Source: Shewanella sp. ANA-3
GTDB lineage: Bacteria > Pseudomonadota > Gammaproteobacteria > Enterobacterales > Shewanellaceae
Assembly: GCF_000203935.1 (NCBI RefSeq)
Contig: NC_008577.1
Span: forward strand, 3,162,001-3,226,000
Length of the DNA stretch: 64,000 nt
Reading direction: 5' to 3'
Shown here: positions 48,819 to 56,901 of the stretch, in pieces
How positions within the stretch are numbered: position 1 is the first letter of the stretch
How the letters are laid out: each line of letters opens with the position of its first letter
The notes under the pieces: model-generated
Told to the model about the DNA's origin: nothing
What the model saw: the letters and a program-made list of their open reading frames with translations, nothing else
The model's database searches: none
Position numbers and translations under genes: made by a program

Positions 48819-49964
48819 ATGAAGATAGTTATCGCCCCCGATTCCTTTAAAGAGAGCTTAAGCGCACTCGATGTGGCTAATGCGATCGAACAAGGCTTAA
48901 CACAAGTGATCCCAGACTGTGAGATTGTAAAAATCCCCGTCGCCGATGGCGGCGAAGGCACTGTGCAATCTATGGTCGATGCCACTGGCGGCAGCATTGT
49001 CAATTTAGAGGTCATGGGGCCACTCGGCCATAAAGTCAAAGCCCATTACGGCATTTTAGGCCAGCAAGCCAAAGGCACGATTGCTGTGATTGAAATGGCC
49101 TCCGCCTCGGGTTTACACCATGTACCAAGGGATCTGCGTAATCCGCTGCTCACCACCAGTTATGGTACGGGCGAGCTGATTTGTGATGCGCTCAATCGCG
49201 GGATAAAGCACATTATTTTAGGCTTAGGCGGCAGTGCGACTAATGATGGCGGCGCAGGTATGGCCCAAGCGCTGGATATTTTACTGCTGGATAAACAAGG
49301 TAAAACCTTAAGCGCGGGCGGCGCGGCGCTGTCTCAGCTTGCCAGTATCGATATAAGCCACGCCCATCCACTACTGAAAGAATGCACCTTTGAAGTGGCC
49401 TGCGATGTCGATAATCCGCTGTGCGGCGAGCGTGGCGCTTCTGCCATATTTGGTCCGCAAAAAGGCGCAACATCCGAGATGGTGAGCACCTTAGATGCTG
49501 CACTAAGTCACTATGCCGATGTGATCGCCCAAAGTGGTGTCACCGATCACCGCAACCAAGCTGGCGCGGGCGCAGCAGGCGGAATGGGACTTGGCGTTAT
49601 GGCCTTTTTAGGCGCCGAGCTTAAACCCGGAGTTGAGATTGTGATGCAAACAGTAGGACTAGCAGACAAAATTCGCGGCGCGGATCTTGTTATCACGGGC
49701 GAAGGCCGAATCGATGGCCAGACCATCTTTGGCAAAACCCCGATGGGCGTCTTAAAGCAAGCGCAGCTGCAAAATATTCCGACTATCGGGGTTGCGGGTT
49801 GTCTTGGCGACAATGCCAATGCCGTGCTTGAGCAAGGTATGGCGGCGATTTTCCCCATCATTCCACACTTAAGTCCACTGGACGATGTACTGGCGAATGC
49901 CAAAACCAATCTGACCAATACTGCCCGTAATATTGGCGCCGTCTTGATGCTGGGCAAGCGCTAA
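48819..49964 (+). CDS. glxK: glycerate kinase (GlxK/GarK family)
   Basis: Cytoplasmic kinase of 381 aa that phosphorylates D-glycerate (product 2-phosphoglycerate for the GarK/GlxK group) so that it enters lower glycolysis. The family signature MKIVIAPDSFKESLSA, PVADGGEGT, LGLGGSATNDGGAG and the C-terminal GEGRIDGQT are all present. It makes a transport-plus-activation pair with the preceding GntP permease. AGGA precedes the ATG and a terminator follows. Confidence 0.95.
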   Translation: MKIVIAPDSFKESLSALDVANAIEQGLTQVIPDCEIVKIPVADGGEGTVQSMVDATGGSIVNLEVMGPLGHKVKAHYGILGQQAKGTIAVIEMASASGLHHVPRDLRNPLLTTSYGTGELICDALNRGIKHIILGLGGSATNDGGAGMAQALDILLLDKQGKTLSAGGAALSQLASIDISHAHPLLKECTFEVACDVDNPLCGERGASAIFGPQKGATSEMVSTLDAALSHYADVIAQSGVTDHRNQAGAGAAGGMGLGVMAFLGAELKPGVEIVMQTVGLADKIRGADLVITGEGRIDGQTIFGKTPMGVLKQAQLQNIPTIGVAGCLGDNANAVLEQGMAAIFPIIPHLSPLDDVLANAKTNLTNTARNIGAVLMLGKR

Positions 49965-50000
49965 CTTTACCTTAGTGTTGTGATAGCTCACGACATACAC

Positions 50001-50032
50001 CCAAGGCGCTATTCATAGCGCCTTTGTTTATT
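50001..50032 (+). terminator. glxK terminator
   Basis: AAGGCGCT-ATTCAT-AGCGCCTT (50003-50024) followed by TGTTTATTC; moderate U tract. Confidence 0.75.
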
Positions 50033-50206
50033 CTGTAACCCAAGCACTGACTTAAGCGGTATTTTAGTGCTTGATGCCTAAAAGGCCTTGCAGTAAAGTG
50101 AGCTCCCTTTTTGGTAATCCGTAAACGGGTTTAAGCGCCATGTATTTGGTTATACTCTTAATCACCTTTGCGGTTTCACTATAAGAATTAATAGACGGCA
50201 AGCCCC

Positions 50207-51856
50207 ATGACCCAAAAACTCCCTCGCCAAGCCATCGCATCCGAAGACAGTTTGATGCGAATTTTCACTGTGCCCGAAGATGCGGAATCCACCTTAAGCA
50301 TCATCGAGCAGAAGCTTTCCGAGGACTTAGCCGGCTTTTTGGGTGACAGCATTGCCGCGCTGGAAAAGCCGCTCTCCGAAATCGAAACCGATTTTCAAGC
50401 CTTTGAAATTCCAAGCCAGCCACGTTTTGTCTCCGACTATACCGACGAAATCATGCAAAATCTGGTGGCACATTCGGTGCATACGGCGGCGCCCAGTTTT
50501 ATCGGCCATATGACCTCGGCGCTGCCCTATTTCGTGTTACCACTGTCGAAGATGATGGTGGGGCTGAATCAAAACTTGGTCAAAATTGAAACCTCCAAAG
50601 CCTTTACGCCGCTTGAGCGTCAAGTGCTCGGCATGATGCACCATTTGATTTACGCTCAAGATGATGATTTTTATCGTAATTGGATGCACAGTGCCAACCA
50701 TTCCCTCGGCGCATTTTGCTCCGGCGGCACAGTGGCTAACATCACCGCCCTGTGGATTGCCCGCAACCAATTACTCAAGGCCGATGGCGACTTTAAAGGC
50801 GTGACCCGCGAAGGCTTAATCAAGGCGCTGCGCCACTATGGCTTCGATGATTTAGCAATTCTGGTCTCCGAGCGCGGCCACTACTCCTTAGGTAAGGCCG
50901 TCGATCTGCTCGGTATCGGTCGCGACAATATCATCAGCATCCCAACCGATGGCAATAACAAAGTCGACGTTGCCAAAATGCGCGAAGTTGCCGCCGAACT
51001 GGCGAATAAACGCATCAAAGTCATGGCGATTGTTGGGGTAGCAGGCACAACCGAGACGGGCAATATCGACCCACTGCGCGAACTTGCCGCCTTAGCAAGT
51101 GAGTTAAACTGCCACTTCCATGTAGATGCGGCTTGGGGCGGCGCAAGCTTATTATCCAATAAATACCGTCACTTACTCGATGGTATTGAACTGGCAGACT
51201 CAGTCACCATCGATGCTCATAAGCAAATGTATGTCCCCATGGGCGCGGGTATGGTGCTGTTTAAAAATCCTGAGTTTGCCCATGCCATTGCCCACCACGC
51301 CGAATATATCCTGCGCCGAGGCTCTAAGGATTTAGGCAGCCAAACGCTCGAAGGCTCACGCCCCGGCATGGCCATGTTAGTGCATGCCTGTTTGCAGATT
51401 ATTGGCCGCGATGGTTACGAAATCCTGATCAACAACAGCCTTGAAAAAGCCCGTTATTTTGCCGAACAAATCGACGCACACCCTGACTTTGAGCTAGTCA
51501 CCGCGCCAGAGCTGTGCCTGCTCACCTATCGTTATGTACCCGCGGAGGTGCAGGCCGCCATGCAAGTGGCGATAGACCAAGGCGATAAGGTGAAACTCGC
51601 TCGCTTTAATGAGCTGCTCGATGGCCTAACCCAATTTATTCAAAAACATCAACGCGAACAGGGCAAATCCTTTGTCTCCCGTACCCGCATTCAACCCGCG
51701 CGCTACTTTAGACAACCCACAGTGGTGTTTCGCGTCGTATTAGCTAATCCTTTGACTAGCCATGAGATCCTTAATCGAGTGCTTATCGAGCAAGGCGAAA
51801 TTGCCGCATTGGATAAAGAGTTCTTACCTGCACTATTAGCTATGGCCAATGAATAG
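50207..51856 (+). CDS. panP: PLP-dependent aspartate 1-decarboxylase-like protein (PanP family)
   Basis: Group II decarboxylase of 549 aa. It resembles glutamate/tyrosine decarboxylases and belongs to the family proposed to make beta-alanine for pantothenate in bacteria that lack the pyruvoyl enzyme PanD (Vibrio, Shewanella). PLP-lysine is Lys339 in TIDAHKQ, and the cofactor Asp is in FHVDAAWGG (Asp307). An extra N-terminal ~90 residues precede the fold, as in this family. The alternative is glutamate decarboxylase; family length and N-terminus favour PanP. The ribosome site is weak. Confidence 0.8.
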   Translation: MTQKLPRQAIASEDSLMRIFTVPEDAESTLSIIEQKLSEDLAGFLGDSIAALEKPLSEIETDFQAFEIPSQPRFVSDYTDEIMQNLVAHSVHTAAPSFIGHMTSALPYFVLPLSKMMVGLNQNLVKIETSKAFTPLERQVLGMMHHLIYAQDDDFYRNWMHSANHSLGAFCSGGTVANITALWIARNQLLKADGDFKGVTREGLIKALRHYGFDDLAILVSERGHYSLGKAVDLLGIGRDNIISIPTDGNNKVDVAKMREVAAELANKRIKVMAIVGVAGTTETGNIDPLRELAALASELNCHFHVDAAWGGASLLSNKYRHLLDGIELADSVTIDAHKQMYVPMGAGMVLFKNPEFAHAIAHHAEYILRRGSKDLGSQTLEGSRPGMAMLVHACLQIIGRDGYEILINNSLEKARYFAEQIDAHPDFELVTAPELCLLTYRYVPAEVQAAMQVAIDQGDKVKLARFNELLDGLTQFIQKHQREQGKSFVSRTRIQPARYFRQPTVVFRVVLANPLTSHEILNRVLIEQGEIAALDKEFLPALLAMANE

Positions 51857-51908
51857 CGAGTGATTTAGTGCAAGCTTTAAATCTCACTCAAATACAGAGT
51901 GTTAATCA

Positions 51909-51940
51909 CAAACAGCCGCAAATATTTGCGGCTGTTTTTG
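51909..51940 (+). terminator. panP terminator
   Basis: AACAGCCGCAAAT / ATTTGCGGCTGTT is a perfect 26-bp palindrome at 51911-51936 followed by TTT and TGTTTG. Confidence 0.9.
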
Positions 51941-52000
51941 TTTGCAAAGCTGGGATGAAAGAAGGTTAGGTTAAAAATATAAGGCTTTTCAAAGCACTTC

Positions 52001-52145
52001 TGATCTCGTCACGGACACGCCGAATTCCATTGCTTCCGTGACACGCCGTAAAGCCATCCATGGCGGCTCTGCGATGATATCCATATCATCGAAGGTCACG
52101 TCCGCAATCGAATTCGCCTTAATTAATTTCGACGAAATCCTCAGT
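52001..52145. repeat. repeat-like element with short inverted repeats
   Basis: GTCACGGA (52008-52015) is inverted as TCCGTGAC (52035-52042). CACGCCG occurs twice (52016-52022 and 52042-52048), and GATGATATCCATATCATC (52073-52090) is a hairpin. The composition is unlike the AT-rich flanks. It could be a dispersed intergenic repeat; only one copy lies in this window. Confidence 0.4.
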
Positions 52146-52206
52146 ATCTAAAAGCACGAATAGCCTAGTAATATCGCTACCATTTTAACCACAGCAAACA
52201 GAAGTT

Positions 52207-52350
52207 ATGGATAAAGAGCAACTATGGGGCATGGTGTCTTTACTTTTTCAATCAACACAATTAAAAGCAAACCCAAAACTACGACTTTGGTTAACTTGGC
52301 CGCCTTTTCTCATAAATTTCTTATGTTTATTAACCATAGCCTCCTTTTAA
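52207..52350 (+). CDS. candidate 47-aa small membrane protein
   Basis: ATG at 52207 after CAGAAG opens a 47-codon frame ending TAA at 52350, two bases short of the converging BRCT gene. The N-terminal half is polar (MDKEQLWGMV). The C-terminal half is hydrophobic (PPFLINFLCLLTIASF), a possible single membrane helix. Not recognised; may be the remnant of a larger gene. Confidence 0.3.
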   Translation: MDKEQLWGMVSLLFQSTQLKANPKLRLWLTWPPFLINFLCLLTIASF

Positions 52351-52352
52351 AA

Positions 52353-53249
52353 CTAGAGTGATGCTAGCCACTGATCTTCAGAAATAATACTAATATGGTG
52401 GCCACTTTCCTGCATCTTCTTAGCATGTTGTATTTTTAGACCATGACTTGAATACAACCAATCTCGACTAGACAAAGAGCCTACGACTACATAGTCAGTC
52501 GATAACGTAGGGATTTTCTTGGCTATTACCGCGCCCAAACTTTTTGCTTTATCTTCAAGTTGTACTCGTTTTAATTGTTTAAACTTACCAGTAAAACAAA
52601 AACATTTATCCTTATGGGTAATATTCATGATGTTATCGAAGCTCTGGGTAGGAGAGTCTGCTGCATCACCTGTTTCGCTAAAGTCATTGCCAATGAGCAT
52701 TGTGACTAATTGGTATAGATCTTTTCGCTCTTCACTTGTAATCACTCCATCTAGAAGAATTTGATCAAGTTTTTCAGTTAATTTTGGAACAGGCCAAATA
52801 TTAGCAATATCGGGGTTTTCACTAAGCCATTTTTTAAAAAACAAAACTTCAGCATCATTAATATCGGCATCGGCTGTAATACCTTTTAAAATGCCGATAA
52901 GAACATTCATATGATCTTTACACTTAGAGTCATCTAACGTTTTATAAGCGATAACATCTTCAAGCAAACAGAAAATATCTTCATGTTCCTCATCAGTAAT
53001 CATCCCATCGTTTAGCACATCACCAATAGCATCGAGTAAGTCCGCAGTATCTGCGTCATCCTGTAAAAACTCATTGTCGTTAAGCCACGACTCAAGGTAT
53101 AGCAACTCAGAGGGCTTCAGCTTTTGATCGCAAATTACACCGGTCAAAACACCTTTTAACGAACATAAAGCTTTTTGTTTATTGTGCTTAAAGTTCACTC
53201 GACTGTAGGGTTGACCATCTTTGTCGAGTAGCGGGTTTTCATCTCTCAT
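52353..53249 (-). CDS. BRCT-domain protein with two internal acidic helical repeats
   Basis: 298 aa, not assigned to a known family. Residues about 27-104 and 112-187 are two copies of one unit: an LKG(V/I) start, a WL(N/S)(D/E)N segment, then a DG(M/V)IT(D/S)EE turn. The units recall TerB-like or calcium-hand-like helical folds. Residues 213-298 form a BRCT domain (CFCFTGKF, LGAVIAKKI, TDYVVVGSLS), close to those of NAD-dependent DNA ligases and RFC. A role in DNA damage recognition is inference. Base composition is clearly more AT-rich than its neighbours, suggesting transfer. The start at 53249 has AGGGA seven bases upstream. Confidence 0.8.
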   Translation of the reverse strand: MRDENPLLDKDGQPYSRVNFKHNKQKALCSLKGVLTGVICDQKLKPSELLYLESWLNDNEFLQDDADTADLLDAIGDVLNDGMITDEEHEDIFCLLEDVIAYKTLDDSKCKDHMNVLIGILKGITADADINDAEVLFFKKWLSENPDIANIWPVPKLTEKLDQILLDGVITSEERKDLYQLVTMLIGNDFSETGDAADSPTQSFDNIMNITHKDKCFCFTGKFKQLKRVQLEDKAKSLGAVIAKKIPTLSTDYVVVGSLSSRDWLYSSHGLKIQHAKKMQESGHHISIISEDQWLASL

Positions 53250-53436
53250 AATATATCCCTATTACATAGTCGTTGAGTTGAAATACAGCTAACCATCCTA
53301 TTTAAATCAAAAACATAATGCACTTTTCGTTTTTCATCAACCTGTTCTAGTCAAATGGTTTTATTGAAGATGATTAATGTGAAGTGACGATTGATAGTTA
53401 CTTAATAACGACTAATAAACTACTTAAAATAATCAG

Positions 53437-53519
53437 AGATTTAATAAAACACACATTGTTAAATTCTTGGAATGCCCTAATTGCAAATAACAGACAGTCA
53501 GGCAATACCAAAGGCTTAA
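53437..53519 (+). repeat. 82-bp direct repeat, copy A
   Basis: Begins AGATTTAATAAAACAC, ends CCAAAGGCTTAA. It matches copy B at 53836-53917 with roughly 11 differences and one gap by eye. Confidence 0.8.
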
Positions 53520-53561
53520 CAAAAAGTCAGGACATGCTTGAATCTTTTGGGATTAATAGTT

Positions 53562-53799
53562 AACTCCGAAGTAACAGAATACACCTCCCCTCGGAGTTGC
53601 CGCAGGGCATTTGCGTTCGTTGCGTGAGCGAGGCATGGATGCCGAGATAGCGTCAGTCGAATCAGGGACGAGCGTCTGACGCGATAGCATAAGGACGCTT
53701 AATGCCCAAGGGGCTTTCAACTCCGTTGGGGCGTCTTGGAGCATCCAAGGAGGATAGGACGAGCAGTCCTCCTTGGTCGGGTGTGGGGTGAAGCCCCAC
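53562..53799. repeat. multi-hairpin structured element
   Basis: In order: AACTCCGA/TCGGAGTT (53562-53569, 53591-53598); GGCAT-GG-ATGCC (about 53632-53643); GCGTCAG/CTGACGC (53650-53656, 53676-53682); CCAAGGAGGA/TCCTCCTTGG (53745-53754, 53767-53776); GTGGGG/CCCCAC (53783-53788, 53794-53799). All arms are exact. G+C-rich against AT-rich flanks. It could be a mobile repeat or a structured RNA. Confidence 0.7.
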
Positions 53800-53835
53800 G
53801 ACTTTGACTTTGCTCTTAAATAAATTAACTAAGCA

Positions 53836-53917
53836 AGATTTAACAAAACACCCATTGTTAAATTCTTGGCATGCCCTAATTGTGAGTAACAGACCATCTG
53901 CCATACCAAAGGCTTAA
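53836..53917 (+). repeat. 82-bp direct repeat, copy B
   Basis: Same unit as at 53437-53519. It is followed within 12 bases by GGGGCGGGGGAAGCCCCAC, a degenerate version of the GTGGGG-TGAAG-CCCCAC hairpin that ends the structured element. Confidence 0.8.
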
Positions 53918-54032
53918 TGGGATTCGGGGCGGGGGAAGCCCCACGGCCTTGTTTTGTTTTTTATGCCACGTCAGAGTAATCTAGCCAAAATCAACATTTA
54001 GACATTTTTATAACCAATGCAAAGGAGTTGCG

Positions 54033-54488
54033 ATGAAATACTATTTGTCGATATTGCTCACCCTCTGCTGTCTGCTGAGTCCATCAGCAAACGCGAGCCA
54101 AACCTGTGATGCTGAGTGCCAATTACCGCAAATTCATGCCTACTTTAAAGCCTTAGATAAGGTCAGCCAATCGGGTTCTAGCGAACAAGATGTCGATGAT
54201 TTTCTGGGATTACTGCATCCCAATGTGAATTATATCCATCTCGAATATGGCGCTAATTTTGATAGGGCCAGTTGGCGCAGTGCCTTTATCCGCAATATTG
54301 CTCGGGGCGCCTATCAACAGCCGAAGGAGCAGCGGGTATTAAATTACATTGTGGGTAAAAACCATGTCGCCGTCGAATATGCCCACGGCAGCATTCAACC
54401 CGATGGACAATGGCAGCAAGAGCAGCCCCTGCTCGTCTTATTTGGCTTTACCGATGGCAAAATATCCCTTGTAAAAGAGCTCTGGTAA
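54033..54488 (+). CDS. exported NTF2/SnoaL-like protein
   Basis: 151 aa with a cleavable signal peptide (ending near NAS22). The remainder resembles an NTF2-like (SnoaL/DUF4440) alpha+beta fold: an amphipathic N-terminal helix (QIHAYFKALDKVSQ), then alternating beta strands with VNYIHLEYGANFD and AVEYAHGSIQPDG. Periplasmic location is expected. Function unknown. A strong AAAGGAG ribosome site precedes the start. It is the first normal gene right of the repeat-rich gap. Confidence 0.65.
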   Translation: MKYYLSILLTLCCLLSPSANASQTCDAECQLPQIHAYFKALDKVSQSGSSEQDVDDFLGLLHPNVNYIHLEYGANFDRASWRSAFIRNIARGAYQQPKEQRVLNYIVGKNHVAVEYAHGSIQPDGQWQQEQPLLVLFGFTDGKISLVKELW

Positions 54489-54603
54489 GGCTTGTGCGAT
54501 TAAAGAGGGGAAATCGATACAGGCTTAAAGCTATTGCGGTGAACAGTATCGATTAAGCCATTGAATAAAGGTGTTAATACACCTCACAAGACAAGGAATG
54601 GCG

Positions 54604-54978
54604 ATGTACTTTATTGCGGCTTTTGGCCTATTGATGCTGTTCTTTAGCCTTGTAATGGTCATTAGGCCTGCGGCGTTCGCGGATGGCATTATCGCATTTA
54701 GCGAGCAGCCCTACTTCCATATTGTTGAAGTGGTTAGCCGAATTATTGCGGGTGTGATTTTTATCCAATATTGCGCCGACACCCGATTTCCAGCGCTCTT
54801 TTTTGCGATAGGCATTGTCTTACTCTGTGTGGGAATAGGCTTGGCATGCACGCCGCCAAGTAAGCATCGTAAATTTGCCCTATGGTCAGCCCAAGCGTTT
54901 AAGAATCAATTTCGCTTAATCGGTGTTGTTTCCGTCCCGCTCTCTTTGCTACTGATTTATGCTGCTGGCATCGCCTAA
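54604..54978 (+). CDS. small four-helix membrane protein
   Basis: 124 aa, not recognised. Four hydrophobic segments fill most of the chain (about 2-19, 34-52, 57-75, 98-120), with a basic loop PPSKHRK near 77-83. The start at 54604 is set by AAGGA 6 bases upstream; earlier in-frame starts at 54571 and 54598 lack proper spacing. Inner membrane is likely. Confidence 0.6.
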   Translation: MYFIAAFGLLMLFFSLVMVIRPAAFADGIIAFSEQPYFHIVEVVSRIIAGVIFIQYCADTRFPALFFAIGIVLLCVGIGLACTPPSKHRKFALWSAQAFKNQFRLIGVVSVPLSLLLIYAAGIA

Positions 54979-55120
54979 AACTGAGTGATATTCAGCTCCA
55001 ACTTCCACGACTTTAGCGCCGAATGTAAAAGCGCAAGATTCGGGTCGAGTAACCTGCCCTAACCCTTCACTATGTCTCTATCGGCGCATATTGGCCGAGG
55101 CAATTAATGGAGACATATCT

Positions 55121-55888
55121 ATGGCAGTGTTACAGGGAAAGGTCGCAATCATTACAGGGGCAAGTTCGGGGATTGGTTATGCCACCGCAAAACGCTTTGC
55201 CCGTGAAGGCGCAAAACTGGTGCTGGGCGCGCGCCGCGGCGCCATATTGGCCTCATTGGTGGATGAGATCATCACTCAAGGCGGTGAAGCGATTTATCTG
55301 GCCGGCGATGTGACCGACGAGGTGTATGCCAGTGATTTAGTGGCGCTTGCCGTCGAGCAGTATGGTGGATTGGATATCGCCTTTAATAATGTCGGCATTA
55401 ATGGTGAGTTAGGCGTGGATTCGGATGCGCTCAGCCGAGCCGAATGGGAAAACACCCTTACAACTAACCTTACCAGTGCATTTTTAGCGGCAAAATATCA
55501 ATTACCACAAATGCTTAAACGTGGCGCAGGGTCGATTATTTTTACATCTTCCTTTGTTGGCTATACCATAGGCTTTCCGCAAACGGCGGCCTATGCGGCG
55601 AGTAAAGCGGGGATGATTGGCTTAACCCAATCCTTGGCCGTTGAGTACGGTGCGCGCGGGATTAGGGTCAATGCGCTCTTGCCAGGCGGCACAGATACAC
55701 CCATGGGGCGGGAGTTTGCTAATACCCCGGAGGCCATGGCCTTTGTGAAGAATCTTCATGCCCTCAAGCGCCTCGCAGATCCCGCGGAAATCGCCCAATC
55801 GGCGCTATATCTTGCCTCCGATGCGGCCAGTTTTACCACAGGGATAGCCTTATTGGTCGATGGTGGTGTGTCCATCTGTAAAACCTAG
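55121..55888 (+). CDS. short-chain dehydrogenase/reductase (SDR)
   Basis: 255-aa classical SDR. Start at 55121 follows GGAG. Cofactor loop TGASSGIG at 12-19, NNVG near 89-92, catalytic Ser143/144, Tyr158 and Lys162 (YAASK), and a LPGGTDTPMG loop. NAD(P)-dependent oxidoreductase of unknown substrate. The next gene starts 13 bases after it, so the two may be one operon. Confidence 0.88.
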   Translation: MAVLQGKVAIITGASSGIGYATAKRFAREGAKLVLGARRGAILASLVDEIITQGGEAIYLAGDVTDEVYASDLVALAVEQYGGLDIAFNNVGINGELGVDSDALSRAEWENTLTTNLTSAFLAAKYQLPQMLKRGAGSIIFTSSFVGYTIGFPQTAAYAASKAGMIGLTQSLAVEYGARGIRVNALLPGGTDTPMGREFANTPEAMAFVKNLHALKRLADPAEIAQSALYLASDAASFTTGIALLVDGGVSICKT

Positions 55889-55901
55889 GGAATGGATAAC
55901 G

Positions 55902-56795
55902 ATGACCCAAGATTACGAGCGAATTGCGCGTGCCATTGACTTTATTCGTCAGCATGTGGGTCATCAACCCTCACTGGCCGAGATTGCGGCGCACGTCCAT
56001 TTAAGTGAATACCATTTTCAGCGGCTCTTTAGTCGCTGGGCGGGGATCACTCCCAAACGTTATTTGCAGGCCTTGACTCTTGAGCGGGCTAAACAGTTAT
56101 TGCAGCAGCCGTCCCACTCGACCTTGAGTGCCAGTTATGAGTTAGGCCTGAGCAGTGGCTCGCGCTTATACGATCATTTTGTACAACTCGAGGCGGTCAC
56201 CCCCTTTGAATATCGCCAGCAGGGTTTAGGGATCAGCATTGCCTATGGCTATCATTCCACGCCCTTCGGTTTGGCCTTTATCGCCCAAACGGCACGGGGC
56301 ATTTGCCAGTTTGATTTTGTCGATATGCAGCAAATTCCATCGCCATTGGAACGTTTAAAGCAAAGCTGGAGTCAGGCCACCATTTATGAGGACACGGCGC
56401 AAACGGCAAGCTTAATTGATCACCTCTTTAGCCAGTACTTTGCGGGTTCGAGTGCCGCAGCGCTGAATTTAACAGCACCTAATACTCAGGCAATTCAGCA
56501 AGGCGAGCCTGCCCCGTTATCACTCTGGGTAAAAGGCACTAACTTTCAACTTAATGTGTGGCGCGCTCTGCTGAATTTACCTAAGGGAGAGGTCGCCTCC
56601 TACGGTGATATTGCCAAGGCCATTGGTAAACCTAAGGCCTCACGCGCCGTCGGTACGGCGATTGGTGCCAATCCGGTGGCATTACTTATCCCCTGCCATA
56701 GAGTGCTACGCCAAAGTGGTGAACTTGGCGGTTACCGCTGGGGTGAAACCCGTAAACATGCCATATTGGCAAGGGAAGCGGCCTATTGTGAGTAA
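55902..56795 (+). CDS. AraC regulator fused to O6-methylguanine-DNA methyltransferase (Ada-like)
   Basis: 297 aa. Residues 1-105 are an AraC-type double helix-turn-helix (EIAAHVHLSEYHFQRLF). Residues about 205-295 are a methyltransferase with active-site Cys265 in PCHRV and the DNA-binding arginine-helix region (SRAVGTAIGANP). It repairs O6-alkylguanine by suicide transfer. The N-terminal zinc/phosphotriester domain of E. coli Ada is missing, so the methylation switch by that route cannot operate. The start at 55902 (MTQDYER) is preferred to the longer frame at 55860 inside the SDR gene. Confidence 0.88.
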   Translation: MTQDYERIARAIDFIRQHVGHQPSLAEIAAHVHLSEYHFQRLFSRWAGITPKRYLQALTLERAKQLLQQPSHSTLSASYELGLSSGSRLYDHFVQLEAVTPFEYRQQGLGISIAYGYHSTPFGLAFIAQTARGICQFDFVDMQQIPSPLERLKQSWSQATIYEDTAQTASLIDHLFSQYFAGSSAAALNLTAPNTQAIQQGEPAPLSLWVKGTNFQLNVWRALLNLPKGEVASYGDIAKAIGKPKASRAVGTAIGANPVALLIPCHRVLRQSGELGGYRWGETRKHAILAREAAYCE

Positions 56796-56901
56796 AAGAT
56801 CCACCAGCAGGTGTAACTGGGCTTTCCTGTTATTAACTGTGCGCGACTCTTAACGGCGCTACAACCCAATTCTTAGCCATTGAATAATAAGGGAGGCAAA
56901 C

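Larger units (their letters stand above)
51857..52206. other. 350-base gap after panP with terminator and repeat-like segment
   Basis: Contains the panP terminator (51911-51939) and then about 145 bases with internal repeats (see 52001-52145). No convincing protein gene is complete here. The minus strand between about 52000 and 52120 keeps an open frame without a start, possibly a decayed gene or a translated repeat. Confidence 0.5.
53250..54032. other. 783-base accessory gap with structured repeats
   Basis: No protein gene supported. Holds two copies of an 82-bp direct repeat (53437-53519 and 53836-53917) flanking a 240-base chain of hairpins (53562-53799). The second repeat copy is followed by a degenerate GGGG...GAAGCCCCAC piece. 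The short frames read here (up to 80 codons) are not convincing genes. Confidence 0.6.

Noticed and set aside
53553..53904. 60-80-codon frames in the hairpin region
   Set aside because: They run through perfect inverted repeats, lack ribosome sites and have no protein-like composition.
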